Positions 1 through 7,802 of a DNA stretch of 64,000 nt are shown piece after piece (within the stretch, counting starts at the first letter, position 1; every line of letters starts with the position of its first letter). Source of the stretch: Amycolatopsis sp. QT-25 (GTDB lineage Bacteria; Actinomycetota; Actinomycetes; Mycobacteriales; Pseudonocardiaceae). The position numbers and the translations under genes are program-made. The stretch spans positions 3,410,001 to 3,474,000 of the forward strand of contig NZ_CP120210.1 of assembly GCF_029369745.1 (NCBI RefSeq), given 5' to 3'. Below the pieces are notes generated by a model, which was not told the origin of the DNA, did no database searches, and worked only from the letters and a program-made list of their open reading frames with translations.

Positions 1-111
1 GCGCGCTCACTGACCCGGTTCACCGGACGCACGGCATCCCAGCTGAGGCAGGCCGGCGGCGAGGAGATGTTGTCGCTCCTGTACAAGACCGAGGTCGCGG
101 TACGCCCCTAG
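1..111 (+). CDS. C-terminal end of an AraC-type regulator (partial)
   Basis: The open frame enters from the left edge and stops at TAG 109-111, leaving 36 residues. The visible part (SLTRFTGRTASQLRQAG, then a short tail) resembles the last helix and tail of AraC/XylS helix-turn-helix domains, which commonly read 'SLTRFTGRTPSQ(Y/L)R'. The N-terminal sensor domain lies outside the window, so neither ligand nor target can be inferred. The VOC gene follows on the same strand after about 50 bases and could be a target, but nothing in the gap proves this. The assignment rests on a very short stretch. Confidence 0.55.
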   Translation, partial: ARSLTRFTGRTASQLRQAGGEEMLSLLYKTEVAVRP

Positions 112-165
112 ATTTCGTGGTGACACCGGGAGCGCCCGGCACACCGACATCCTGGAGGGCATGTC

Positions 166-579
166 ATGGCAATCACGCAGATTTACGTCAATCTGCCGGT
201 CACCGATTTGGAAGCGAGCACGAAGGTCTATCTGGCGTTGGGGGGAGCGGTCAATCCGGAGTTCAGCGGTGACACCTCTGTCCAGGTGGTGTTCGCTGAC
301 GCGATCGTGGTGCAGCTGATGACACGCGGGACCTTCGCGACGTTCACCAAGCGAACCACAGCGGATGGCCCGATCGAGGTGATCAACGCACTGGCCGCCG
401 GGTCGCGCGAAGAAGTGGACCGCCTGGCCGACGCGGCGCTCGCCGCGGGTGCCACCGAGCCACGTGCGGCCCAGGACATGGGCTGGCTGTACAACCGGGC
501 CGTCGACGACCCGGACGGACACTCCTGGGAGCTGCTGGCCTACAACGCGCACGCCCTGGGCGACGACACGCAGAATTGA
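166..579 (+). CDS. VOC (glyoxalase/bleomycin resistance-like) family protein
   Basis: A 137-residue protein of the size of a single VOC subunit. It opens with the beta-alpha start typical of the COG3607 branch (IYVNLPVTDLEAS), has a central strand region (VQVVFADAIVVQLM), and closes with the DPDGHSWEL motif whose glutamate is a usual metal ligand in the family. VOC proteins use paired beta-alpha-beta-beta-beta modules for metal-dependent isomerisation, dioxygenation or drug binding; substrate cannot be predicted here. The ATG at 166 follows a GGAGGG-like ribosome site at about 152. It lies alone between the AraC fragment and the decayed GyrB-like gene on the other strand. Cytoplasmic; no signal peptide. 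Confidence 0.85.
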   Translation: MAITQIYVNLPVTDLEASTKVYLALGGAVNPEFSGDTSVQVVFADAIVVQLMTRGTFATFTKRTTADGPIEVINALAAGSREEVDRLADAALAAGATEPRAAQDMGWLYNRAVDDPDGHSWELLAYNAHALGDDTQN

Positions 580-599
580 CGCCGGCGCGGTCACCCGCG

Positions 600-898
600 C
601 CGCTCTGCTCGGCATGGAGTGCGCCTTCGACCTGAAGAACCGCAGCTCCTTTGTCGCCATGATCGGTTTCTTCACGATCTGCCCCCGGTCGTTGAGACGG
701 GTGTCGGTGCCTCGCCCGTTGTCCGACACCGACACCGAGCCGTCGGGATGCAGAGCGACGGTGGCTCGTCCGCCCGCGTTGCTCTCGGCTTCCTCGGCCG
801 CGTAGGCGATGACCTCAAGAATCAGGTGTGCGACACCGCCAGGCGCGAATTCAGCGGACTTTCGCCGATGCGGTCCAGGTGATCGGCATCTACAGAGC
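600..898 (-). pseudogene. GyrB/HSP90-like ATPase fragment, frameshifted and truncated
   Basis: On the minus strand two frames join into the N-terminus of a short GyrB-like ATP-binding protein. The first frame (about 896-850) gives DADHLDRIGESP. The next frame (about 855-610) gives FAPGGVAHLILEVIAYAAEEAES, then HPDGSVSVSDNGRGTDTR and VKKPIMATKELRFF. The E of LEVIAYAAEEA and the DNGRG loop match the GHKL ATP-binding motifs (Bergerat fold). The match stops abruptly at about 600, so most of the ATPase domain and everything after it is missing, and no start codon is visible in the first frame. Intact relatives are stand-alone ATP-binding proteins in actinomycetes. This is a relic, not a working gene. 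Confidence 0.65.
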
Positions 899-1054
899 CC
901 GCCCAATCGTGTGACGCGTTCCGCCCAGAACTCTCTGCTGCACTCAGCCCGGAATCATCCCAGCCAGGCGGAAGAACGATGGAGGTGACACTCTCGGACG
1001 TCCTCAGGGCGTGCGCCGACAGATGGCTTCTACGGTCAGGCTTTCTCGTCACGG

Positions 1055-1417
1055 TTAACCCACCGACTTCTGTGCCACATCGAGGTTGTCGAGTTGTCGC
1101 TGGACGCGTTCGGCGTCGGTGTCGCGGCCCAACCGCAGGTACAGACCCTCCCCCCGGAGACCGACCCGCATCATCGGCTGGTCGTCTTCGATGTGGTGAC
1201 TCCACAGGTCCCACACGATGCCCAGAGTCTCGCCGTTGTCCGGATCGACAGCGGTCGTGGATCGGAGCAGGCCGACCACATCGGGGATCGCGCGCAAGGT
1301 GGCGACCGTTGCCGTGTTGTCACGCCGGACCGCGTCCAGCTCGGGCGGTGTGGTGGTCACGTGACGGACCTTCTTCGCGTCAACCACCTGCGGATCGTCC
1401 TTCCTGCCGCCCGACAT
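1055..1417 (-). CDS. hypothetical protein, 120 residues
   Basis: I do not recognise a family. The frame runs from an upstream ATG at 1471, but the ATG at 1417 (MSGGRKDDPQ) is preferred because a GGGAGAGG ribosome site lies about 12 bases upstream. The product is hydrophilic and soluble-looking, with no signal peptide or membrane segment. A central part (RAIPDVVGLLRSTTAVDPDNGETLGIVWDLWSHH, in two pieces about residues 43-76) has a regular alpha/beta pattern, and the C-terminus is charged. It stands alone between the GyrB-like relic and the LysR gene. Codon usage is high-GC at third positions, supporting a real gene. Confidence 0.55.
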   Translation of the reverse strand: MSGGRKDDPQVVDAKKVRHVTTTPPELDAVRRDNTATVATLRAIPDVVGLLRSTTAVDPDNGETLGIVWDLWSHHIEDDQPMMRVGLRGEGLYLRLGRDTDAERVQRQLDNLDVAQKSVG

Positions 1418-1619
1418 GATCGGTGGTCCCGCCTCTCCCGAGACCGCCGCCGCACCTTCGCGACGAGTCATTCCGCCCCGGTCCGGCGGCCCCGCGCGCT
1501 CGCATGCCTCGTGGGCACCTCACCAAGCGCCACCTGCAGTCGCGGCTGCAGGCAGGACTGGCCGCCCTCGGCCCACTCGGCCGGCCAACAGGGCGAGACC
1601 CGTGCCGCGGGCTGATGGA

Positions 1620-2552
1620 TCAGGCGTTGGTGCGGACCCGCTGCCGCCGCGCCTGGGCGGCCGCCTCGGTCGCCACGTCGGCGAAGGCGGTCAGCAGCGC
1701 CGTCTCCGCGCCCGCGCGCCACACCAGGGCGACCTCCGAGTGCGGCATGTCCCGGATCGGCACCAGCGACACGTCCGGCCGCGCGTAGTAGCGCGAGACC
1801 GATTCCACCACGGGGGATACACCCGAGCCCGCACCGATCTGCGCGAGCAACTCCTGGAACGTGGCGACCGCGGGCCCGCGTGGGATCCGCCTGCCACTGG
1901 GGGTGCGTGCCGGGGCGTGGAACTCCCACCAGTACTCCGGCGCTGGGCCCGCGACGTCGACCAGGGTCTCCTCGGCCAGATCTTCGACGCTGATGGATAC
2001 CCTGCGGGAGAAGCGGTGCCCGGGCGGCACAGCCAGCACCCGGCGCTCCGACAGGAGGATCGGCCCCACGGTCAGGTCGTCCTCGTGCACCGGCAACCGG
2101 GTGATCAGCACGTCCACGTCGTCGGAGCGGAGCGGACCCAGCGGGTCGGCGCAGTGGACTTCGCTCATGGTGACCTGGCAACCCGGGTAGCGGTCACGGA
2201 AGCGGCCGAGGATGTCGGCGGTCAGCTCGTTGGCCGCCGAGCCGAGAAACCCCAGCCGAAGCACACCGTCGACCTCACGGGCGGCCGCGGTCACCCGGTC
2301 GAACACCCGGTGCAACTCCTGGAACACGGGACGCACCTCCTGGTGAAAACTTTTCCCGAGGGCCGTGAGCCGGACCCGCCTGCTGGTCCGCTCGAAGAGC
2401 GTCGCGCCCACCCGCCGCTCCAGCAGCCGGATGGTCTGACTCACCCGGGCAGGTGACAGGTGCAGCCGCTCAGCCGTGCGCCGGAAGTGCATTTCCTCGG
2501 CCAGTACGAGGAAGCACTCGATCTCGCGAAGTTCCACCCGGACCCCGATCAC
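1620..2552 (-). CDS. LysR-family transcriptional regulator
   Basis: A 310-residue protein with an N-terminal winged helix-turn-helix (about residues 6-65; LREIECFLVLAEE, HLSPARVSQTIRLLER, GATLFERTSRRVRLT), a linker helix, and a LysR effector-binding domain (about 90-300; LRLGFLGSAANELTADIL, with the usual second half). The start is GTG at 2552; GTG at 2537 (VELREIECF) is a possible alternative. It is divergent from the MFS exporter at 2668, and a T-N11-A dyad lies between them (2562-2574). This is the classic layout for a LysR protein that controls its neighbour and itself. The effector is unknown. Length is normal and no frameshift is visible. Confidence 0.93.
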   Translation of the reverse strand: MIGVRVELREIECFLVLAEEMHFRRTAERLHLSPARVSQTIRLLERRVGATLFERTSRRVRLTALGKSFHQEVRPVFQELHRVFDRVTAAAREVDGVLRLGFLGSAANELTADILGRFRDRYPGCQVTMSEVHCADPLGPLRSDDVDVLITRLPVHEDDLTVGPILLSERRVLAVPPGHRFSRRVSISVEDLAEETLVDVAGPAPEYWWEFHAPARTPSGRRIPRGPAVATFQELLAQIGAGSGVSPVVESVSRYYARPDVSLVPIRDMPHSEVALVWRAGAETALLTAFADVATEAAAQARRQRVRTNA

Positions 2553-2561
2553 CTCAATCGT

Positions 2562-2574
2562 TAAGCCCAGCTTA
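2562..2574. promoter_or_regulatory. LysR box (T-N11-A dyad) between divergent genes
   Basis: The 13 bases at 2562-2574 read TAAGC-CCA-GCTTA. This is a perfect 5-bp dyad with T and A eleven bases apart, the consensus geometry for LysR binding. It sits 10 bases upstream of the LysR start and about 94 bases upstream of the MFS start, within the 115-base divergent gap. Binding is inferred. Confidence 0.5.
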
Positions 2575-2667
2575 CCGCTTGTTGCCGAGACGAGGATTGT
2601 TCACCCGCGCCGCCCTCAGCAGGATCGACGGGAGAGTTCCGACCGCGTCCCGAAAGGTGCCTTACCG

Positions 2668-4131
2668 ATGTCCGCGTCCCAGACCACGACCCCCGGCGTG
2701 GGGTCGGACCAGGTCGAGCCGAGGGGGCTGACCGGTCGCCGGCGACTGATGCTGGTGGCAGTCATGACCGGCACGTTCCTGTCCATGCTCAACGACTTCA
2801 TCGTCAACGTGGCCACCCCCGCCATCCGCACCGATCTCAACACCAGCTTCTCCGAAATCCAGCTGATCATCGGTGGGTATGTGCTGGTCTACGGGCTGCT
2901 GCTCGTGCTCGCGGGCCGTCTCGGCGACATCCACGGCCACCGCAAGCTGTTCCTGATCGGTTCCGCGCTGTTCAGCGTGGCTTCGCTGGCCTGCGGTCTG
3001 GCGCCGAATCCGTCGATGCTGGTCGTGTTCCGGGTGGCGCAGGCCGTTGGCGCCGCCCTGCTGTACCCGCAGGTGCTGTCGATTTTGCAGCTCAGCTTCA
3101 CCGGCAAGCAGCGGGCCACCGTGTTCGCCGTATACGGCACCACCATCTCGCTGGCTTCGATAGCCGGGCAGCTCATCGGTGGTGTGCTGGTGGAGGCGAA
3201 CCTGTTCGACCTGGGCTGGCGCACGGTGTTCCTGATCAACGTGCCGGTCGGTCTGGCCACCTTGGCCATCGCCGCGGTGTCGCTGCCCAGAACCGAGACC
3301 ACGGCGCGGCCCAAGCTGGACCTGCCCGGCCTCGGCCTGCTGACGCTCACCCTGGCGCTGCTGACCTTCCCGCTGATCCAGGGTAGGGAGTTCGGCTGGC
3401 CCGCGTGGCTGATCGCGATGCTGGTGCTGACGGCCCCGGCGTTGGCCGCGTTCCTGGCCTACGAGCAGCGCCGCACCACGCAGGGCCGATTCGCGCTGGT
3501 ACCGCCCGCATTGTTCCGCATCCGCACCTTCAGCGCGGGCAACGCCATCGCGTTGATCTTCTTCGCGGGCAACAGCGGTCTGTTCTTCCTGCTGCCGCTG
3601 CAACTGCAGAACGGTCTGGGCCACTCAGCGCTCTACGCGGGTCTGACGTTCAGCCCGCTGGCCGTCGCGTTCGGCCTCGGATCGATGCTGGCCCTGCGGA
3701 TCCAGACCAGGGTGGGCAACCACGTGCTGAGCATCGGATACGCGATCAACGTCGTCGGTAACGTCATCCTGCTGGTCTGCGTGATCGCCGCGGGCCCCGA
3801 CATGACCGGGCTGCTGCTGGCGCCCGCTCTGTTCGTCGTCGGCCTCGGGCAGGGCTTGGGCGTCAGCCCGCTCATCGGCGCCGCACTGAAGGACGTTCCC
3901 GAGGGCGACGCCGGGTCAGCCTCCGGTGTCATCCAGACCCTGATGCAGGTGGGAGTCGCGTTCGGTGTGGCGGTGATCGGCCTGATCTTCTTCTCCGTCC
4001 TCGGCTCGGCCACCGACCCGCAGAGCTACAGCACGGCGTTCACCTGGGCACTGGTCGCCAGCCCGCTGCTGTCGCTGCTGTCGCTGCTGCTGGTACCTGC
4101 CCTGATCGGCAAGAAGCGCAACACCGCCTGA
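2668..4131 (+). CDS. MFS transporter, DHA2 (14-helix EmrB/QacA type) exporter
   Basis: A 487-residue inner-membrane protein predicted to export drugs or small molecules by proton antiport. The start chosen is ATG 2668 (MSASQTTTPG), with a ribosome site GAAAGG at 2652; the open frame extends upstream without support. About 14 hydrophobic segments are visible. The first carries the DHA-type sequence LNDFIVNVATPAI. Motif A between helices 2 and 3 reads GRLGDIHGHRKLFLIG. A proline-glycine antiporter-like segment (IAGQLIGGVLVE) lies near helix 5. The divergent LysR gene and shared LysR box imply induction by a ligand. It converges on the SUKH relic at 4152. Confidence 0.92.
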   Translation: MSASQTTTPGVGSDQVEPRGLTGRRRLMLVAVMTGTFLSMLNDFIVNVATPAIRTDLNTSFSEIQLIIGGYVLVYGLLLVLAGRLGDIHGHRKLFLIGSALFSVASLACGLAPNPSMLVVFRVAQAVGAALLYPQVLSILQLSFTGKQRATVFAVYGTTISLASIAGQLIGGVLVEANLFDLGWRTVFLINVPVGLATLAIAAVSLPRTETTARPKLDLPGLGLLTLTLALLTFPLIQGREFGWPAWLIAMLVLTAPALAAFLAYEQRRTTQGRFALVPPALFRIRTFSAGNAIALIFFAGNSGLFFLLPLQLQNGLGHSALYAGLTFSPLAVAFGLGSMLALRIQTRVGNHVLSIGYAINVVGNVILLVCVIAAGPDMTGLLLAPALFVVGLGQGLGVSPLIGAALKDVPEGDAGSASGVIQTLMQVGVAFGVAVIGLIFFSVLGSATDPQSYSTAFTWALVASPLLSLLSLLLVPALIGKKRNTA

Positions 4132-4151
4132 CGAAGTCCAGACCGAACCGA

Positions 4152-4316
4152 TCACCCCGTCACCTTCAAACGACGATAGGACGGCGGAAGCGGGATACCG
4201 AGCGTACGCTCCGCGGCCTGTATTGTCAGTTCATCGCAACCCTGTGCATGGTTCGCCAGGTCCGGGTTGGCGCGCACCAGATCGATCGGCCGCTCACTCG
4301 CTTCGACAGCGTTCAT
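4152..4316 (-). pseudogene. SUKH (SMI1/KNR4) immunity protein stub
   Basis: 54 residues starting MNAVEASERP at ATG 4314-4316. The stretch ANPDLANHAQGCDEL followed by QAAERTLGIPLPPSYRRL matches the start of SMI1/KNR4 (SUKH) immunity domains, where an acidic helix leads to an 'LG..LPPSY..L' motif. SUKH proteins are normally about 130-200 residues; this one stops right after the motif, so the fold cannot form. It lies immediately downstream (14 bases) of the toxin relic on the same strand, the normal toxin-immunity order. It is therefore read as the truncated immunity half of a dead pair. Confidence 0.6.
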
Positions 4317-4329
4317 CCAGGCGCTTGGC

Positions 4330-5100
4330 TCAGCTGATCCGTATCGGCGTTCTCCCTGTGATCCACGAGGCACATACTGTCATCACAATCGCCATGAGAA
4401 GTTCCCCGGCCCCGAAAATGGCGGCAGCGATGACCACGTCGCCGGTGATCTTCCCGAGCGCCCGGTCGCCGCGGCCGGCCGCCCAGTCGGCCCAGGCGAC
4501 CATCACCTTGAGGGTGTCGACCGGGTGGGTGACATCGGGGGCCATCGCGGCGACCGTGCCGCCGGGGTCGCTGACCGCGCCCCACAGTCCTTCGAGCAGG
4601 CCTTGGGCGCTGTCGAGCATGCCGCCGTAGAAGTTCGCGTCGGCTTGCTTTGCGGGAGTCCTGCGGTGCCGGCGCCGCTTCGGCTTTCAGCGCCTCGGCG
4701 CACCGGTCGCCCTCGCCACGGAGTTGCCGGCGGGCTCGGGACACAATGTCGCGAGCCGCCTGCCGTTTCGCCTCACCGGACCGGTGAAGGACGGCGGCTG
4801 CACGACGGCGGGGGCGCCGCGCTCGCTGTTCGCCCGGTTCCGCACGTCGGCCTCCGCCGCTGCGCGGCCGTGGGCCTCGACCGCCCGCTGAGTCTCGCCT
4901 CACCCTGCTTTCCCTTGGGCGATCGCTTGCGTGACCCGGGCTTGTGTCCAGGCCAGGCAGTCGGCGAGATCGCGTCAGCGCGAGCGCGGCGTTGTCCAGC
5001 GAGTCCCCGGCGGTGCCGTCGTGGACAAGTAGTCACATTGACCGGCGTACGCGGCGAGTCGATCCAGCGACGAGAACACCACCGTCCATCGCCCCCGGTC
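4330..5100 (-). pseudogene. decayed type VII-secreted polymorphic toxin
   Basis: Several minus-strand frames join into one helical N-terminal delivery region. About 5090-4920: VFSSLDRLAAYAGQCDYL, then LDNAALALTRDLADCLAWTQARVTQAIAQG in pieces. About 4910-4800: TQRAVEAHGRAAAEADVRNRANSE. About 4790-4650: AKRQAARDIVSRARRQL and EGDRCAEALK. About 4620-4380: MLDSAQGLLEGLWGAVSDPGG, HPVDTLKVMVAWADWAAGRG and GKITGDVVIAAAIFG. The alanine-rich helices followed by 'GLLEGLW..., HP.DT.K, W.DWA.G' are typical of the linker preceding C-terminal toxin tips in actinobacterial WXG/LXG-like toxins. At least three frameshifts break it. It ends after a hydrophobic segment with no toxin domain, so the effector tip has been lost. 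The SUKH stub follows directly. Confidence 0.6.
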
Positions 5101-5224
5101 TTTTAATTCGGTTACTGCAGACCTTAAGAATTCAGGTTCCTGGAGCTTGTGTCTGAGTCCCGTCGGTTCGGAGCGGGAGTGGGTGACGTCGGAAATCCGC
5201 CACCCCTTCCGGCCCATGATCGCC

Positions 5225-5237
5225 TAGGGTTGCGGGC
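5225..5237 (+). promoter_or_regulatory. leaderless -10 promoter element of the SnoaL-like gene
   Basis: TAGGGT at 5225-5230 is followed by seven bases and then the ATG at 5238. This spacing places the transcription start on the A of the start codon, as in leaderless actinobacterial genes. No ribosome site precedes the ATG. Confidence 0.5.
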
Positions 5238-5660
5238 ATGTCTCAGCAGAGCCGTGACATCGTCCAGAACGCCTGGAAGGCGTTCGCCAGCCACGACGCG
5301 GACCAGATCTCCGCGGTCTTCACCGAGGACGCCGAATGGCTGGCGCCCCCGGGAAACGCCACCGCCGTCGCACTGGAGGGCCCGGCTCATATGGTCGGCA
5401 GGAAAGCGATCGTGCAGTTCCTCGCCGAGGACTTCCCGCGCTTTTTCGTGAGTGACGTCACCGTGACCTTCCACGGGCTCTATGCCGACGGCGAGCGCGT
5501 GATTGTGGAGGAGACCATGACGGCGACGCTGGCCAACGGCAACCACTACGCCAACGACTACTGCATCGTCTTCGAACTCCGCGACGGACTTGTCCACCGG
5601 GTCCGCGAGTACATGGACACCGCTCGCGGGCGCCGCATGGTCTTCGGCGAGGTACCGTAG
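5238..5660 (+). CDS. SnoaL-like / NTF2-like family protein
   Basis: A 140-residue protein with the cone-shaped NTF2-like pattern: an N-terminal helix pair (DIVQNAWKAFASHDADQI), the typical 'FTEDAEWLAPPGN' turn, a middle helix (VGRKAIVQFLAEDFPRFF), and long beta strands ending in NDYCIVFELRDGLVHRVREY. It is closest to the ketosteroid isomerase-related COG3631 group. Such proteins can isomerise, hydrolyse or merely bind small hydrophobic molecules, and the substrate is not inferable. Translation probably starts without a leader (see the -10 element at 5225). It is an isolated gene between the toxin relic and a gene-poor stretch. Confidence 0.85.
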   Translation: MSQQSRDIVQNAWKAFASHDADQISAVFTEDAEWLAPPGNATAVALEGPAHMVGRKAIVQFLAEDFPRFFVSDVTVTFHGLYADGERVIVEETMTATLANGNHYANDYCIVFELRDGLVHRVREYMDTARGRRMVFGEVP

Positions 5661-6172
5661 CGAGTCAGGCGCGGGTTGAGCCGGAACTGCAGAAACACAT
5701 GACAGATTCCAAAGCGGCTGGATTACGGCGGTTCTGGCTCGAGGTCGAGTCCGGTGTGGGTTTAAGTCAGGTGGCGCCGCCGGATATTGGCGCAACGCCA
5801 ATGACCATAGCCACAGTTTGCCGAGGTGATGACAAGGCGTCGTCTGATAGTGGAGCAGACGGCGAATCAATCCACTGTAGACGGTTCGGAGTGCGCTCGG
5901 AATGTCGACGGGCCAGGTGATCGTCGGCGGAGGGTGCACCGCTGGTTTCCGTGAACGAGAGCGCAGTCGGCGTGGGGTGGCTCAAGCGGTACCAGCACAA
6001 ACTTGAGGACATCTTCGGAGGAGTGCTGGTCGGCCTGGAGATCAGACTCGGGCTCGACAGGGGCCCTGAGTGCCACCGAAAGCTTTCTGGCCACCAAGTG
6101 TCTGGACGTGGACCAAACTGACATCCTCGCCACCCAAGGCGTTGCCGGGCGCCCAGCGCGCCGCAGGCGCAC
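5661..6172. other. gene-poor stretch
   Basis: No convincing gene. One plus-strand frame around 5950-6060 has a protein-like piece (VGWLKRYQHKLEDIFGG, then VLVGLEIRLGL) without a start or family match; it may be the remnant of an unidentified gene. The rest shows no coding bias. Confidence 0.35.
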
Positions 6173-6361
6173 TCATCGACGAGCCTTCTGGTACAGCAAA
6201 TATATCTCGACGGCAAGTACTACCATCGTGAGGACGGTGACAATTCCCACGCCCCACCAGTTGATCTCCGCGGAGCCGAAAGCGAAATACAAGTCCAAGG
6301 TCAGCAGAGCGATCAGAATGAAGTTGGCTGTCCAAACGATCTTCCCGTTTTTCATCAGCAT
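6173..6361 (-). CDS. small two-helix membrane protein
   Basis: A 62-residue product (MLMKNGKIVW...). Two hydrophobic segments are clear: about residues 10-27 (TANFILIALLTLDLYFAF) and about 36-56 (WGVGIVTVLTMVVLAVEIYLL), joined by a short loop containing SAEINWW and ending in a basic tail. A ribosome site GAAGGGG lies 3 bases before the ATG at 6361; the in-frame ATG two codons later (6355) is the alternative start. Basic residues at both ends predict a hairpin with both termini in the cytoplasm. I recognise no named family; similar tiny membrane proteins are common in actinomycetes. The overlapping longer frame to 6631 has no support. Confidence 0.65.
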   Translation of the reverse strand: MLMKNGKIVWTANFILIALLTLDLYFAFGSAEINWWGVGIVTVLTMVVLAVEIYLLYQKARR

Positions 6362-6389
6362 AGACCCCTTCGCGCATCTTTGATCATCG

Positions 6390-7071
6390 ATCGCGCCTGC
6401 TTGCACCGGGCTGACGCGGCACCCGGTCACCAGTGTGACAACCCCCGGTGCGGTCCAGCCCGAACAGCAGGACGCGGTTTCCCACGCGTGGTTTGGCCGT
6501 GGCTGGCATGAGCCCATAACCAGTGATTCGACCTCACAGTCCACCCGGGAGTGATTCCCAGACCGGGCTTCTCGTTCGTCACAGCCCGGCCCATGCTGCC
6601 GGCCCAGGTGCCGGCGGATCCCGATCAGCATTCAGCCGCCGGTGTAGCTTCTCGAAGCTAACCTCAGCTGGTGATCATTCGATGTCTCGTCGGCGCGAAC
6701 AACTGACACTCACCGATCACCACCGGAACCAGGAGCACGAGCTGACCTGCCTGACCAACCAGCACGACCCGGAGATCCACTCACCAGACTGTACCTGTCG
6801 GCTAATCTCGGCACCACCCCGGACGCGGGCTGCGCCGGGACCGAACGTCTGCACGCGGTCACATCCGCGTTCAGCAAGCCCTACGGCTTCGACGTCGTCT
6901 GCGCCACCCGCTGCTTGCACCTGCGACACCGGCCAGTCGTTCCTGCATCGGCTCTGCCCCGCCGAGCTGGAGGCAGCCTTCGCCCGCCACGCCGCTTACC
7001 GTGTCGCTTTCGTCCGTCCGCGTCGCAGGCGCCATTGGGGTTCCGGCCGGGTGTGGAGCGACAGCACCGGC
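6390..7071. other. stretch without a supported gene
   Basis: About 680 bases upstream of the small membrane protein and downstream of the IS5 remnant. Frames in both directions are low-complexity Arg/Pro/Ala translations without family resemblance. A short plus-strand piece near 6790-6910 (LYLSANLGTTPDAG, FSKPYGFDVVCA) could be coding debris but cannot be assigned. Confidence 0.35.
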
Positions 7072-7757
7072 TCAGTCGTTGGCATGGACACCGTCCACGC
7101 AGTTGTCGCAGATCTCGCTTTGTTCGGCGATGATGCCGTGGTCGTGGACCCAGCGTCGGAGCGCGAGTTGGTCGTAGGCCTTGTCGGCGTGCAGCTTGGC
7201 GGGCTTGCGTCGTCGCCAGCCGCGGTGGGATTTGACCGCGGGGGATCGCCATCACCGGGGGTTTGAGCGCGAGCGAGTCAGGGGTGTTCGCGGCGGAGAT
7301 CGCGACCGTGAACGGCAGTCCGGCACGGTCGGACAGTACGTGGATTTTCGAGCCGGGCTTCCCTCGATCGACAGGGCTGGGACCGGTCAGAGATCCCCTT
7401 TTTCGCGCGGACGGAGGCATCGTCCACGATCGCACGACTCCAGTCGAGCAGGCCATGGCTGCCGAGTTCATCGGGTAGAACACGATGGAGCTCGCGCCAC
7501 AGCCCGGCCTCGGTCCAGAGCGTGAAGCGACGGTGCGCGGTCTGGAACGGCACCCCGAACGACAGTGGCAGGTCCCGCCAGGCACATCCACTGGTCAGCA
7601 CATACACGATCGCGGTGAACACCTGCCGCGGATCCAACGGCGCAGTCCCGCCACCCTGCGGACGCGGCGTGAACACTGGGATCAAGGACTCCACCAGCTC
7701 CCACAACTCATCCGGCACGAGACACAACGACAATCGATCAACCACGACCAACATCAT
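7072..7757 (-). pseudogene. IS5-family transposase remnant
   Basis: The N-terminal frame (7757-7380; LVPDELWELVESLIPVF, GCAWRDLPLSFGV, DWSRAIVDDASVRA) is the DUF4096-type DNA-binding part and first catalytic aspartate of an IS5-family transposase. It continues in a second frame after a shift near an A5G4 run (about 7390; LTGPSPVDRGKPGSKIHVL). A third frame begins after a shift at a C5 run (about 7245; KPAKLHADKAYDQLALRRW), containing the second DDE aspartate (DKAYD). The chain then stops at 7072-7074 before the conserved glutamate, so the active site is incomplete. Two frameshifts plus loss of the C-terminus show a dead copy. Its 5' end lies about 45 bases from the IS256 remnant. Confidence 0.75.
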
Positions 7758-7802
7758 GGCGCATTAGCCACCGATCGCCACGTAAGACACACTCTAGAAT
7801 CA

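Noticed and set aside
7380..7400. Programmed frameshift in the IS5 transposase at the A5G4 run
   Set aside because: The required shift is +1, a second shift exists further on, and the C-terminus is missing, so decay is more likely than recoding.
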